Notes under the pieces: generated by a model
Told to the model about the DNA's origin: nothing
The model's database searches: none
Seen by the model: only the letters and a program-made list of their open reading frames with translations
Made by a program: the position numbers and the translations under genes
Shown: positions 7,658-15,861 of the stretch, piece after piece
Position numbering within the stretch: the stretch's first letter is position 1
Layout: the number at the start of each line of letters is the position of its first letter
Assembly (NCBI RefSeq): GCF_000720135.1
Contig: NZ_JOIU01000008.1
Location: 248,001-312,000 of the forward strand
DNA from: Streptomyces sp. NRRL S-1022
Lineage (GTDB): Bacteria > Actinomycetota > Actinomycetes > Streptomycetales > Streptomycetaceae
Direction of reading: 5' to 3'
DNA: 64,000 nucleotides

Positions 7658-8208
7658 TTCCGGAGATCCGTTTCGAGCACCACGAGGGCCAGGACGCCGC
7701 CACTCAACTGGACGCGTTCCTCCCCGCGTACGAGGAGATCTACGCCGAGCCGCCTTACCTGGAGGGCCCCCGGGACGTCGCGGAGTTCATCGACCATTAC
7801 CAGGTGCACACCCGCCGCCCAGGCATGCGACTCGTCCTTGCCCAGGACGCTCAGGAGGTCGTCGGCTTCACCTACGGCTACTACCTGGCACCGGACACCC
7901 GCTGGTGGCGCAACCTGCAAGACGTCACCTTGCCGCAGGAGTTCGTAGAGGAAGACGGCCGTCGCACTTTCGCGGTCCTGGAACTCGCAGTACGCAAGCC
8001 GTGGCGCCGCCAAGGCGTGGCCGCCGGCCTCCACACCGTCCTCCTGAACGGCCTGGACGCCGAGCGCGTCACCCTCACCGTGCGACCGGAGCCGGAGGCT
8101 TCAGCGGCCCGCTCCGCCTACCTCTCCTGGGGCTACCGCAAGCTGGGGATCTCCCATCCCTGGGAAGACGCGCCCTTGTACGAGTGCATGGTGCGCGAGC
8201 TGCGGTGA
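7654..8208 (+). CDS. GNAT family N-acetyltransferase
   Basis: GTG 7654 overlaps the stop of the 37-residue ORF; 184 residues. The GNAT core is visible: LRLVL-type strand and VVGFTYGYYL near residues 65-80, then FAVLELAVRKPWRRQGVAAG (about 108-127), where RRQGVA is the acetyl-CoA-binding motif A, and a later AYLSWGYRKLG segment typical of the C-terminal half. The family moves an acetyl group from acetyl-CoA to amines; the substrate cannot be inferred. Confidence 0.85.
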   Translation: MIPEIRFEHHEGQDAATQLDAFLPAYEEIYAEPPYLEGPRDVAEFIDHYQVHTRRPGMRLVLAQDAQEVVGFTYGYYLAPDTRWWRNLQDVTLPQEFVEEDGRRTFAVLELAVRKPWRRQGVAAGLHTVLLNGLDAERVTLTVRPEPEASAARSAYLSWGYRKLGISHPWEDAPLYECMVRELR

Positions 8209-8350
8209 CGGGCCACACCTTGGAGCCCCGCCCGAGCCGAAAAGGTGAGAAGCACACCGACCCAAGGCAGCGTGGCTCCGGTGGGTGGGGACACGGCGCG
8301 GCACACGCTCTGCCCCCCAGACCTGGCCGTCGCCTCGATCCGCCACCCGC

Positions 8351-8599
8351 TTACGCGTCGTGCCCTTCGCCCGGAGCCGGGGCGTCGGTGCCGCTCCCGC
8401 TATCCGGCCCTGACACCGGCGCAGCGGTGGTGCCGCTGCCACGAGCGCGGACCTTGGAGTAGAGCTGGGTTCCGGCGAAGCTCACACCGGCGACGGCGGC
8501 GCCGATGAGGAGGCCCTGCCGACGATAGAAGGCCCGTAGTGCTGCGGGGCCGCCTCGCTTTGCAGCTTCCTTGGTCAATTCCGTATAGACGCTGGTCAC
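8351..8599 (-). CDS. Small membrane protein (82 aa), unknown
   Basis: GTG 8599 with GAGG six to seven bases upstream. The N-terminus is charged (TELTKEAAKRGGPAALRAFY), then one membrane segment (GLLIGAAVAGVSFAGTQLY), a basic stretch and a G/S/P/T-rich tail. Convergent with the GNAT gene. Small one-pass proteins like this are common in Streptomyces; no function is known to me. Confidence 0.6.
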   Translation of the reverse strand: MTSVYTELTKEAAKRGGPAALRAFYRRQGLLIGAAVAGVSFAGTQLYSKVRARGSGTTAAPVSGPDSGSGTDAPAPGEGHDA

Positions 8600-8848
8600 G
8601 CTTTGCCTCGCGTTGCTTCGCTCATCCAGGGACAGACCAATATTCGCAGCGCTGACCCTTAACTGTCGGGCAGTTCGGCAATTCCTGCCGGCTCACGGCG
8701 CACTCACCGCCCGACACGACGGCCGTACGGCGACGTACCGTGGAGGTACCGAGGGCATCACGCATTCCGGCCGCCACGCCGGGTCGTCCTCGGCGCGAGA
8801 GGAAACCCCGAGCCACCCCAGCGGTCGGCGCGGAGACGGGTCGGCATC

Positions 8849-9799
8849 ATGTCCGCCGTGGTCGAAGCAACTCCGGGCACGCTCGTCATGGCCGCCCGCG
8901 TACCGCGTGCCCGCACCGGCCCGCGTTTCTGCCGCGACGGCGTCACCGCCATCGACGTCGACCTGACCACGGTCGGCTCCTGCGACGCCGGGGGTCTGGA
9001 CGTCTTCCTGTCGATGTCGCAGCGTGCCGGCCGGGTGCACACGTCCCTGCGCTTGCACCACCCGTGCGCGCAGATCACCCGGCTCCTCGCCGTCACCGGC
9101 TCCACGCCCCTGCTCCTCGCGGCCCCCACGGATCCCGTGCCGCCCGCGCTGCCCCGCGACCTCTTGGAAGCGGCCTCCTCGGGTCGGTCGGCCGACGGGA
9201 CGCGGACGCCCGAGGACACCGCTCGCAAACCGGTCCTCAAGGACGGGATCCGCCTGCGTCGGCTGACCCGTTGGCAGACCGAAGGAGTGGAGCAGGACAT
9301 CGCGGACCTGGCCATGGCGTCCGTCGCGGACACTCCCGGTGCGTCGTTCCACGGCCGGGAAGAGTTCCTGCGCCACCTGGCCGTCAGTGCCAGGCGGCCC
9401 GGCTTCGCGCTGCTGGTCGCCGAGACGACGTCGCTGGTCGGTTGTGCCTACGGCTTTCCGCTCGGCCCGGACGGACCCGGCCGGCGGGGGTTCGACCGAC
9501 TGTTGCAGGAGAGCATCCAACGGCTCACCAGGTACGCACGGTTCGTCGTCCTCACTCAGGTCGTCGCCCATCCGCACGCTCAGCGCCGTGACATCGCCTG
9601 CCGGCTGCAACAGCGCCTGCTCACCGACCGGCACACGGCCCTCGGAGTCGCCCTGCTCCATCCGGCCGACCAGGCCGGACAGGCCGCGTTCGCGTCCTGG
9701 GGCTGGCAGAACATGGGACAGATCGTCGGGCTGCCCGTCCCCATAGCCCCCTGCGTGCTGACGCTGCCCCTGGAGAGCCCCTCACCGGCAGGCCGGTGA
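8849..9799 (+). CDS. STAS-GNAT fusion protein
   Basis: ATG 8849, 316 residues. Residues about 30-95 look like a STAS domain (VTAIDVDLTTVGSCDAGGLD, then LRLHHPCAQITRLLAVTGST), the anti-anti-sigma fold. The usual phosphorylated serine of the DSSG loop is replaced (C45-D-A-G-G), so classic kinase control is unlikely. After a linker, residues about 140-310 resemble a GNAT acetyltransferase (FALLVAETTSLVGCAYGFPL, then VVLTQVVAHPHAQRRDIACR, then AFASWGWQNMG). Neighbours (DUF5994 proteins, SpoIIE-type phosphatase, CsbD, anti-sigma-type ATPase) suggest a stress-signalling setting. The substrate is unknown. Confidence 0.7.
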   Translation: MSAVVEATPGTLVMAARVPRARTGPRFCRDGVTAIDVDLTTVGSCDAGGLDVFLSMSQRAGRVHTSLRLHHPCAQITRLLAVTGSTPLLLAAPTDPVPPALPRDLLEAASSGRSADGTRTPEDTARKPVLKDGIRLRRLTRWQTEGVEQDIADLAMASVADTPGASFHGREEFLRHLAVSARRPGFALLVAETTSLVGCAYGFPLGPDGPGRRGFDRLLQESIQRLTRYARFVVLTQVVAHPHAQRRDIACRLQQRLLTDRHTALGVALLHPADQAGQAAFASWGWQNMGQIVGLPVPIAPCVLTLPLESPSPAGR

Positions 9800-10030
9800 T
9801 CGGACCGCTGTCGTGGGTGATCCGGCAGGCCGTACCAGCCGCGGGAGTCATGCCACCCGCCATCCGCAGTACGGACGCGCCCTCCGCACGGCGGTCGCGC
9901 CCCGCGCCGTCCGCCACGGCCGGGCGTACTCTGACAGTAACCGAGAGCTTTTCGGCCGCACGACCACGGCGATGTCTTCCCGGCGAGTGACGCGGGCAGC
10001 CGAAGGCGCCGCCCGGGACGGGATCGCACG

Positions 10031-10543
10031 ATGGACACCATCAAAAAGCCCGCCGAAGGCGCACAACCAGGTGACGCGCATACCTACCGGATGCCCCCGC
10101 CCCGTCTGAGCCTCACGCCGGGCGTCAGCCACGGCCCGCTGGACGGAGCGTGGTGGCCGCGCTGCGACGCACTGGAACTGGAGCTGCCCGTGCTGGTCGG
10201 CTCCCTGGACCCGGCCGTCGGCACCGTCACCCGGGTCACCGTGGACCCCGCGTGCTGGCCCGACGCCCCGCGCGAAGTGATGGCACCCGGCCACGTGATC
10301 GAGGTGGTCCAGAGCAACCTCGCCGCCGAAGCGCATGCCATCACGCTGGACTGCAGCACCACGGGACGCTGGGAACTGCTGGTCATCCCGCCCGACGAGC
10401 CGGCCGGAGCAGCCACCCGGATGCTGACCGCCGCCGCCGACCCCGAAAACCCGCTGTCGGCTCCACGCATCCTGGCACTCGCCGAGAACGGCCTCGACGC
10501 AGAAGCCACATGGGAGTCGGAAGGAGGGCCCGGACTCAGGTGA
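10031..10543 (+). CDS. DUF5994 family protein (paralogue 1)
   Basis: ATG 10031; 170 residues, soluble. It carries the family pattern GPLDGAWWPRCDALELELP, then VTRVTVDPACWPDAPREVMA, then WELLVIPPDEPAGAATRML near the C-terminus. Function is unknown. A second copy (11935-12420) lies on the opposite strand on the other side of the SpoIIE-type phosphatase gene, sharing DGAWWPR, the LGPVTRV-type strand and LLVVPP. The pairing suggests a common role in the stress neighbourhood. Confidence 0.75.
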   Translation: MDTIKKPAEGAQPGDAHTYRMPPPRLSLTPGVSHGPLDGAWWPRCDALELELPVLVGSLDPAVGTVTRVTVDPACWPDAPREVMAPGHVIEVVQSNLAAEAHAITLDCSTTGRWELLVIPPDEPAGAATRMLTAAADPENPLSAPRILALAENGLDAEATWESEGGPGLR

Positions 10544-10678
10544 GAGACCCGACGCGGTCGGGCCCACGTGACCGGCCGGTCCGGTCGTCAACGTAGCCGG
10601 TGGAGCCATGACACGAACGATCTCTTCGTCGTCCCACACCGTCGCGGCCCCTCCGCGCGATTCACGGCGAGTGAGCGG

Positions 10679-11872
10679 ATGATGCCCGGACGGCGCGCGG
10701 ACCGCTCCGAGAGCTTCGGGGAAGCGCTGCTGGGAGCGGTTCTCGACCGCGCGCACGAGCTTCCTCCCCATCTCATCGGGCCCGTGGTCGCCGACGTGGC
10801 GGAGCGATTGGGGGGCCGCCGTCCACAGGTCCTGCTGCAGGACTACGGCCAGCTGATGCTCGTACCCCTGCCCGGCGAGGGCCTCGCGGGCGGGGTGCCG
10901 CAGCTGATCGACGACTCCGACGCGGGCCGTTGCTTCCTCGACGCGGTCTGCGTCGAGGTGTCCGACGACGACGGCGTACGGATCCACCTGCCGCTGCTGG
11001 ACGGCGGTGACCAGGTGGGTGTCATGGCGGTGACGCTGGACAGGGTCGACGACCACGACCGCCGCCTGCTGCACAGGATCTCCGGCCTGGTGGCCGACCT
11101 GCTGGTGACCAAGCACGGCTACTCCGACCTGTTCTTCGCCACCCGACGTGACGAGCCGATGAGTGTCGCCGCGGAGATCCAGTGGTCCCTGCTGCCACCG
11201 CTGGCGATGATCATGCCCAGGGTCGCCGTGGCCGGGATCCTGGAACCCGCCTACGACGTGGCGGGTGACAGCTTCGACTACGCGCTCAACGGGGACATCC
11301 TCCACGTGGTCATGATCGACGCGATGGGACACGGCCTGGACGCGGCCACGATGGCCACCGTGGCCATCGGCGCCTACCGCCACGCCCGCCGCGCCGGCAT
11401 CGGGCTGTCGGAGATCTACGACTTCATGGACCGCGCGGTGGCGAAGCAGTTCGGTCTCGAGCACTTCGTCACCGCGCAGATGATGCAGCTGGACACGACG
11501 ACAGGGCGGATCCAGTGGGTCAACGCGGGGCACCCGCCGGCGCTCCTCATCCGCAACCACCGCGTCGCGGGCCGCCTGGACGCCCCGACGACCCTCCCCG
11601 TCGGCCTGGGCGGTGCGGAGCCACGGATCAGCGAACTGGGACTGGAGCGCGGGGACCGCGTCCTCTGCTTCAGCGACGGACTGGTCGAGGAGCACAAGAT
11701 GAGCAGGGAGGAGTTCGGGGAGCACCAGCTGATCACCTGTGTCAACCAGTTGGAGAGAACCGGCCGCGGGGTCCGGGCGGTGACGCGCGCCCTGTCCCAC
11801 ACGCTCAAGCGGGCGCGGGGCGGACACACCACGGATGACGCGACGCTGCTCATGGTGGAGTGGCGTGGATGA
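10679..11872 (+). CDS. PP2C-type (SpoIIE/RsbU-like) serine phosphatase
   Basis: About 397 residues from ATG 10679; an in-frame GTG 10568 would add 37 residues of poor quality. The N-terminal half is a sensory-like domain without obvious family. The C-terminal half is a PP2C/SpoIIE phosphatase: EIQWSLLPP entry motif, GDSFDYALNGDILHVVMIDA, MGHGLDAA, WVNAGHPPALLI, LCFSDGLVE and the final TTDDATLLMV, so the metal-binding aspartates are present. Such enzymes dephosphorylate STAS anti-sigma antagonists. A STAS protein (8849) and an RsbW-like ATPase (12882) nearby fit a partner-switching circuit. Confidence 0.8.
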   Translation: MMPGRRADRSESFGEALLGAVLDRAHELPPHLIGPVVADVAERLGGRRPQVLLQDYGQLMLVPLPGEGLAGGVPQLIDDSDAGRCFLDAVCVEVSDDDGVRIHLPLLDGGDQVGVMAVTLDRVDDHDRRLLHRISGLVADLLVTKHGYSDLFFATRRDEPMSVAAEIQWSLLPPLAMIMPRVAVAGILEPAYDVAGDSFDYALNGDILHVVMIDAMGHGLDAATMATVAIGAYRHARRAGIGLSEIYDFMDRAVAKQFGLEHFVTAQMMQLDTTTGRIQWVNAGHPPALLIRNHRVAGRLDAPTTLPVGLGGAEPRISELGLERGDRVLCFSDGLVEEHKMSREEFGEHQLITCVNQLERTGRGVRAVTRALSHTLKRARGGHTTDDATLLMVEWRG

Positions 11873-11934
11873 CCTTCATCGCCGTCGTCCGTCGCTGTCG
11901 TCCGCCGGCCTCGGCCTGGGGACGGGACGGCGCG

Positions 11935-12420
11935 TCAGCCGGACGGCTCGTACCCGCTCCCGGTGTCGATGAGGATCTGTCCCGCCTGGCTGATGTTGTC
12001 GGCCCGGACGGCCTGGGCCATCGCGGCATGGGCGGCCTCGGGTGTCGCGTGCGGCGGGACCACCAGCAGTGAGAACACGTCCTGGTCGCCGCGGGTGATC
12101 AGGACGGTGTCGTCGCCCACCGGGAAGGAGTCGATGTGCACCACCCGGTCGTCCACGACGATCCGCGTCGGAAGCCCTTCCCAGGCAGCGGAGTCAAGCC
12201 CGACGCGCGTCACGGGGCCGAGATGGGCGATGAGAGCGCTCAGCAGCGCGGGCAGCTCGGCGCCGATGTCGCGTGACCGCGGCCACCACGCACCGTCCAG
12301 GACACCCTCACGGGACTCCGTGGTCTCCAGACGGAGCAGCGCACATCCCGGCCGCACGGCCGCGTGAACGCCACTCGGCAGATGCTGGGGGAAAACAGGG
12401 GGTGAATCGGAGCTGGTCAT
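11935..12420 (-). CDS. DUF5994 family protein (paralogue 2)
   Basis: ATG 12420 is preferred over upstream starts, whose translation is arginine-rich; 161 residues. Shared motifs with the 10031 gene are VLDGAWWPRSRDIGAELPAL, GPVTRVGLDSAAWEGLP and FSLLVVPP. Soluble, no signal peptide, function unknown. Converges on the phosphatase gene with a 62-base gap. Confidence 0.75.
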   Translation of the reverse strand: MTSSDSPPVFPQHLPSGVHAAVRPGCALLRLETTESREGVLDGAWWPRSRDIGAELPALLSALIAHLGPVTRVGLDSAAWEGLPTRIVVDDRVVHIDSFPVGDDTVLITRGDQDVFSLLVVPPHATPEAAHAAMAQAVRADNISQAGQILIDTGSGYEPSG

Positions 12421-12567
12421 CAGGGACCACCCGTCTTCCGGAACCGGTGCGAACACGGGACTCGCCTCGCCTGTCACGCTACTCCGTGGCGCCGGGGGCC
12501 GGAATCTCCGGGATCGGCCCGCCCCCGGTGCCCACCATCTGCGGGTCCAGCCCTGCCGGGCGCAGGG

Positions 12568-12606
12568 AGAAGGGGCCGTCCCGGTTCGTTCGGGGCGGCC
12601 CCTTCT
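12568..12606 (-). terminator. Terminator of the CsbD gene
   Basis: AGAAGGGGCCG pairs with CGGCCCCTTCT around a 17-base loop, about 20 bases past the CsbD stop. Confidence 0.65.
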
Positions 12607-12627
12607 GTGTGGCACAGGGGAGCGGTG

Positions 12628-12801
12628 TCAGTGCTTGAAGGCGTCCTTGGCCTTTTCCTTGGCCTCTCGCGCGTCACCCGCGCTCTTCTGGGCCTGGCCC
12701 TCCGCGGCCATGCGGTCGTTGCCGACGGCGTCGCCCAGGGCCTCCTTGGCCTTGCCCTCCGCCTGCTCGGTCTTCGCCTTGGCCTTCTCACCGGCAGTCA
12801 T
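12628..12801 (-). CDS. CsbD family stress protein (57 aa)
   Basis: ATG 12801 with GGAGG eight bases upstream. The product is 57 residues, highly charged and helical, with the CsbD repeat pattern: EKAKAKTEQAEGKAKEALGD, then MAAEGQAQKSAGDAREAKEK. CsbD-type proteins are small general-stress proteins (sigma-B dependent in Bacillus) of unknown biochemistry. A terminator hairpin follows. It lies next to an anti-sigma-type ATPase gene, consistent with a stress cluster. Confidence 0.85.
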   Translation of the reverse strand: MTAGEKAKAKTEQAEGKAKEALGDAVGNDRMAAEGQAQKSAGDAREAKEKAKDAFKH

Positions 12802-12881
12802 GGATCACGCCTCCTCGTAGCTTTTGTCGCTGTGAAGCACTCGTGCCCCCGGATCATCCGCACAAACGGGGGCGAACGAGG

Positions 12882-13304
12882 TCATGTCGCGGTCGACGGC
12901 GAGGGTGGCTGGAAGCAGGCGATGACGTCCTTGCCGTGCGGGCAACGGTGCGCCTCCCAGGTGTCGGCGAGGGCGTCGACCAGCATCAGGCCGCGGCCTC
13001 CCAGGGCGCCGGCGTCGGGACGGCGCTGCTCGGGCAGTTCGGGGGAGGAGTCGTGAACGGTCACGTGGAGGCACGACTCGTCCCACAGGAGGATCAGCTG
13101 CGCCGTGCTGCGGGCGTGTTTGTGGGCGTTGGTGACCAGCTCGGACACGGTCAGCAGCACCGAGTCCACCAGGTCCGGGGCGGTGCGGAGCCAGCCGAGC
13201 GAGGCCAGGTGGTCACGAGTCCAGTCCCTGGCCTCCTTCACCCCCCGGCTCACGGGCAGCGAGCGCGCCCAACCCACGGCTTTCAGCGACGAGTCCTCTC
13301 CCAC
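12882..13304 (-). CDS. Anti-sigma-factor-type histidine-kinase-like ATPase (RsbW-like)
   Basis: GTG 13304 follows GGAGG by five bases; 140 residues, a single HATPase_c domain. The N-box is SELVTNAHKHA (E-x3-N-x3-H), the G1 region is VHDSSPELPEQ and the G2 loop ALGGRGLMLVDALAD. In Streptomyces such proteins act as serine kinases or anti-sigma factors toward STAS proteins, or as conservon components. Nearby STAS and PP2C genes offer plausible partners, by inference only. Confidence 0.8.
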   Translation of the reverse strand: MGEDSSLKAVGWARSLPVSRGVKEARDWTRDHLASLGWLRTAPDLVDSVLLTVSELVTNAHKHARSTAQLILLWDESCLHVTVHDSSPELPEQRRPDAGALGGRGLMLVDALADTWEAHRCPHGKDVIACFQPPSPSTAT

Positions 13305-13675
13305 TGCTTCCTCCTTCACCGACCGGCCTGCTGTCTGTCCCCGTCTGCCCCGGATTCCCGTCTGCCCCGGATGGGCAGGACCAATTCCCGGGCCGTAGGG
13401 CACCCCCGGGGTTGTGGCGGTGTACTGCCGGCAGCGGAGGGCTCGTCCTGCTGCGTGCGGATGTGTGTTGCCCGGGGCGGCGGTGCCGGGTGCGCTGTCG
13501 GGCCGGTTCGCCTGGACCCGGGCGGCAGGGCTGGTCGGGCGCGTCGCGCGGACACCGGCCCAGCACGTCCTCCTCGTGGTGTGCTACGTCCCGCTGCCGG
13601 CCTGGGCGCCGCTCCTCGCCGCCACGACGCTCGCGTACTGCCGGGCGCGGGTCGGCTCCGGCGTAGTGCTCGCCC
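13305..13675. other. Intergenic region with one doubtful ORF
   Basis: About 370 bases between the divergently placed ATPase and anti-sigma-like genes. Apart from the doubtful plus-strand ORF starting at 13414 I see no gene. It contains a short tandem GTCTGCCCCGG-type repeat (about 13333-13370). Confidence 0.4.
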
Positions 13676-13728
13676 TCATCCGGCGGGATCCAGCCGGCCG
13701 GCGAGGTGGCGGGCGGTGGTGCCGGTGA
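13414..13728 (+). CDS. Possible small membrane protein (doubtful)
   Basis: GTG 13414; 104 residues with a plausible hydrophobic stretch (HVLLVVCYVPLPAWAPLLAA). The ends are arginine/cysteine-rich, no ribosome-binding site is clear, and the last 53 bases overlap the end of the convergent anti-sigma-like gene. It may be only a GC-rich open frame. Confidence 0.25.
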   Translation: MAVYCRQRRARPAACGCVLPGAAVPGALSGRFAWTRAAGLVGRVARTPAQHVLLVVCYVPLPAWAPLLAATTLAYCRARVGSGVVLALIRRDPAGRRGGGRWCR

Positions 13729-14383
13729 GGTCGCCGGCGTAGGCTCCGACGATTTCGAAGCGGCCGCCGGTGATCGAGGAGGTCACGGCGGGCCTGCCCC
13801 AGAGCTTGCCGTCGACGACGACGGCGAACTCGTTGCGCGGGGCCGGGGCCGGTGCGAGGGAGCCGGTGAGGGCGGCGAAGCGGGTCCGGTCGGCGGGGCC
13901 GAGGGTCACCTCGACCTGCCAGGTGCCGTCGGTGGTGCCTTTCTCCGCCTTCGCCGAGGTGACACGGACGCCGGTCATGCCCCTGGTCCGGTCGACGCGG
14001 ACGCAGAGCGCCGGCTGGGTCTCGGTCGCGTGCACGGTGTAGCCGCCGCTGCCCGGGGCGCAGGCGTGCTCGGTGGAGGAGGTGACCGCCAGGAGGGAGA
14101 CCGGGGCCGCCTTCGCGGTGTCGCCTCCCGCGGCGGGGTGGACCACGTGCGCGTGCTCGGTCGTGCCGGCCGCGACGGCCACCCAGGCGGTGACGGCCAC
14201 GGCCACCCCTGCGGCGCCGGCCCCGGCGCGGGCCAGCCGCTGCCGCCGCCGGGCGACCCGCAGCGCACCGTCGGCCAGGCCGGCCAGGTGGGCGCCGACG
14301 GCGTCGCCGTTCTCCCGGACATGGGCCCGCAGGGCATCGTGCAGCATCGTTTCGTGCCGCGGGTGCTCGGTCGAGTCGTTCAT
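13676..14383 (-). CDS. Membrane protein coupled to SigE-type sigma factor (probable anti-sigma partner)
   Basis: ATG 14383 overlaps the sigma-factor stop (ATGA), so the pair is translationally coupled. 235 residues: a helical N-terminal cytoplasmic part (HDALRAHVRENGDAVGAHLA), one membrane segment (AGAAGVAVAVTAWVAVAAG) near residues 60-80 and an extracytoplasmic domain of about 150 residues with two cysteines. The layout fits a cognate anti-sigma factor or membrane sensor. No zinc-binding HxxxCxxC motif is seen, so the mode of sigma binding is unclear. Confidence 0.7.
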   Translation of the reverse strand: MNDSTEHPRHETMLHDALRAHVRENGDAVGAHLAGLADGALRVARRRQRLARAGAGAAGVAVAVTAWVAVAAGTTEHAHVVHPAAGGDTAKAAPVSLLAVTSSTEHACAPGSGGYTVHATETQPALCVRVDRTRGMTGVRVTSAKAEKGTTDGTWQVEVTLGPADRTRFAALTGSLAPAPAPRNEFAVVVDGKLWGRPAVTSSITGGRFEIVGAYAGDLTGTTARHLAGRLDPAG

Positions 14384-14928
14384 GCGGTGACGCCCCTTCC
14401 GGAGGCAGTGGAGGAGGAGGCCGACGGCCCTGACCCGGCCAGGGCGGTGCGGAGCGAGGTGAGGGCCTTGTGGGTCTGGCTGCGGACCGTTCCCTGGGCG
14501 ACGCCCAGGATCGCGGCGATCTCGGCGTCGGGCCGGTCCTCGAAGTAGCGCAGCACGATCACGGCACGCTGGCGCTTGGGCAGCCGGCGCAGAGCGGTCA
14601 TGATGTCCTGCCGCTGGACCACCGTGTCGGCCCAGTCGGCGCCCTTCCCTGAGGGCTGGTCCGGCAGGGTGTCCGTGACCGTCTCCCGCCCCCAGCTGAG
14701 CAGCCGGAAGCGGTCCACCTGGGCGTGGTAGAGCGCCCGGCGCACATAGAGCTCCGGCTGCTCCCGGTCGCGCAGCTTGGACCAACGCCGAGCGGTGGAG
14801 GCGAGCGCGGTCTGGAGCAGGTCCCGGCCCTGCTCCCAGTCTCCGGTCAGCAGGTAGGCCGTGTGCAGCAGCGATCTCGACCGCGCCGCCACGAACTCGC
14901 GGAACTGGCGTTCCTCGTCGGCGTTCAA
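14380..14928 (-). CDS. SigE-family ECF RNA polymerase sigma factor
   Basis: ATG 14928, 182 residues. Region 2 (QFREFVAARSRSLLHTAYLL, TGDWEQGRDLLQTALAST) and region 4 (LPKRQRAVIVLRYFEDRPDA, EIAAILGVAQGTVRSQTHKA) are both present and match the actinobacterial SigE-family subgroup (TIGR02983). The tail is Ser/Gly-rich. It ends in an ATGA overlap with the membrane protein gene. Target genes are unknown. Confidence 0.85.
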   Translation of the reverse strand: MNADEERQFREFVAARSRSLLHTAYLLTGDWEQGRDLLQTALASTARRWSKLRDREQPELYVRRALYHAQVDRFRLLSWGRETVTDTLPDQPSGKGADWADTVVQRQDIMTALRRLPKRQRAVIVLRYFEDRPDAEIAAILGVAQGTVRSQTHKALTSLRTALAGSGPSASSSTASGRGVTA

Positions 14929-15020
14929 TGTGCCCTCCCTCGTTCCCCTGTGAAGACGGGTGCGGGAGGGGGTTCTACTGCCCTGCCGGCCGGACTTTCT
15001 CGATCACGACGAGCAGGTGG

Positions 15021-15074
15021 CGGGGAAAGCGGGCAGGCGCCGGGGAACGCGGGCAGGCGCCGGGGAGTGCGCGG
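15021..15074. repeat. Two tandem 20-bp units in the region upstream of the sigma-factor gene
   Basis: CGGGGAAAGCGGGCAGGCGC is followed directly by a copy with two or three changes and then a partial third unit. It lies in the 174-base gap upstream of the sigma-factor gene and downstream of the DUF2182 gene. Confidence 0.6.
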
Positions 15075-15102
15075 TGGTCCGGCCCGTGGTCCGAGAGTGG
15101 CT

Positions 15103-15861
15103 TCACATCCCGGCCGGGCCGCCGCCGGTGAGGCCGGGGGCCAGCTCCGGGACCCAGACGACGGCGACGGCCAGGGCGATCGAGGCGGCTCCCACGGCCC
15201 GGGCCACCAGGCGGCCGGCCGGGAGGAGTTTCTCGGCGGTGATCACGGCGGTCAGCACGACCATGGCCCACAGGTTCATCACGCCGAACGCCGCCAGCAG
15301 CACCATCAGCGACCAGCAGCAGCCCAGGCAGAAGGCCCCGTGGTGGGCTCCGGCCCGCAGGTCGCGCGAGGGCCTCGGGTACGAGGCGTAGCGCAGCATC
15401 AGGCCGATGGGCGAGCGGCACCTGGCCAGGCAGCGGTCCTTGAGGGGGGTGAGCTGGTAGACGCCGCTGATCGCGAACACGGCGGCGGCCACCGCGGTGC
15501 CGGCGGCGGCGGGGAGGTTCGCCGCCCTGCCCAGGCCGGCGGCCAGCGCGTACGCCGGCAGCCCGGCCGCGGCCCAGACCAGCAGGTAGGCGATCGTGAA
15601 GACGGCCATGCGCGGTGTCCGGTGCACGGTGAGGGTGCGTGCGTACAGCGCGGCGACGGGCGCCGTGGCGGGCAGCATCATCGCGGCCATCATCAGCGTC
15701 CACAGGGACAGGAACGCGGGCGGGCGCAGACCCATGGTGCCGGGCATCGCCTGCATGCCGCCCCAGCGGGTCACCGCCCAGACCCAGGCGGCGGACGCCG
15801 CGGCCAGCAGCAGTCCGGCGGGGGCCGCCCTGCGGCGGACGGTGACCAGCCGACCGGTCAC
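15103..15861 (-). CDS. DUF2182 membrane protein
   Basis: GTG 15861 overlaps the DUF1326 gene's TGA (GTGA). 252 residues with about six or seven membrane segments. Typical DUF2182 features are WTLMMAAMMLPATAPVAALY, YQLTPLKDRCLARCRSP and GAFCLGCCWSLM. Those conserved cysteine-containing loops have led to the proposal of metal (copper) handling for the family. It is regularly paired with DUF1326, as here. The actual substrate is unknown. Confidence 0.8.
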   Translation of the reverse strand: MTGRLVTVRRRAAPAGLLLAAASAAWVWAVTRWGGMQAMPGTMGLRPPAFLSLWTLMMAAMMLPATAPVAALYARTLTVHRTPRMAVFTIAYLLVWAAAGLPAYALAAGLGRAANLPAAAGTAVAAAVFAISGVYQLTPLKDRCLARCRSPIGLMLRYASYPRPSRDLRAGAHHGAFCLGCCWSLMVLLAAFGVMNLWAMVVLTAVITAEKLLPAGRLVARAVGAASIALAVAVVWVPELAPGLTGGGPAGM

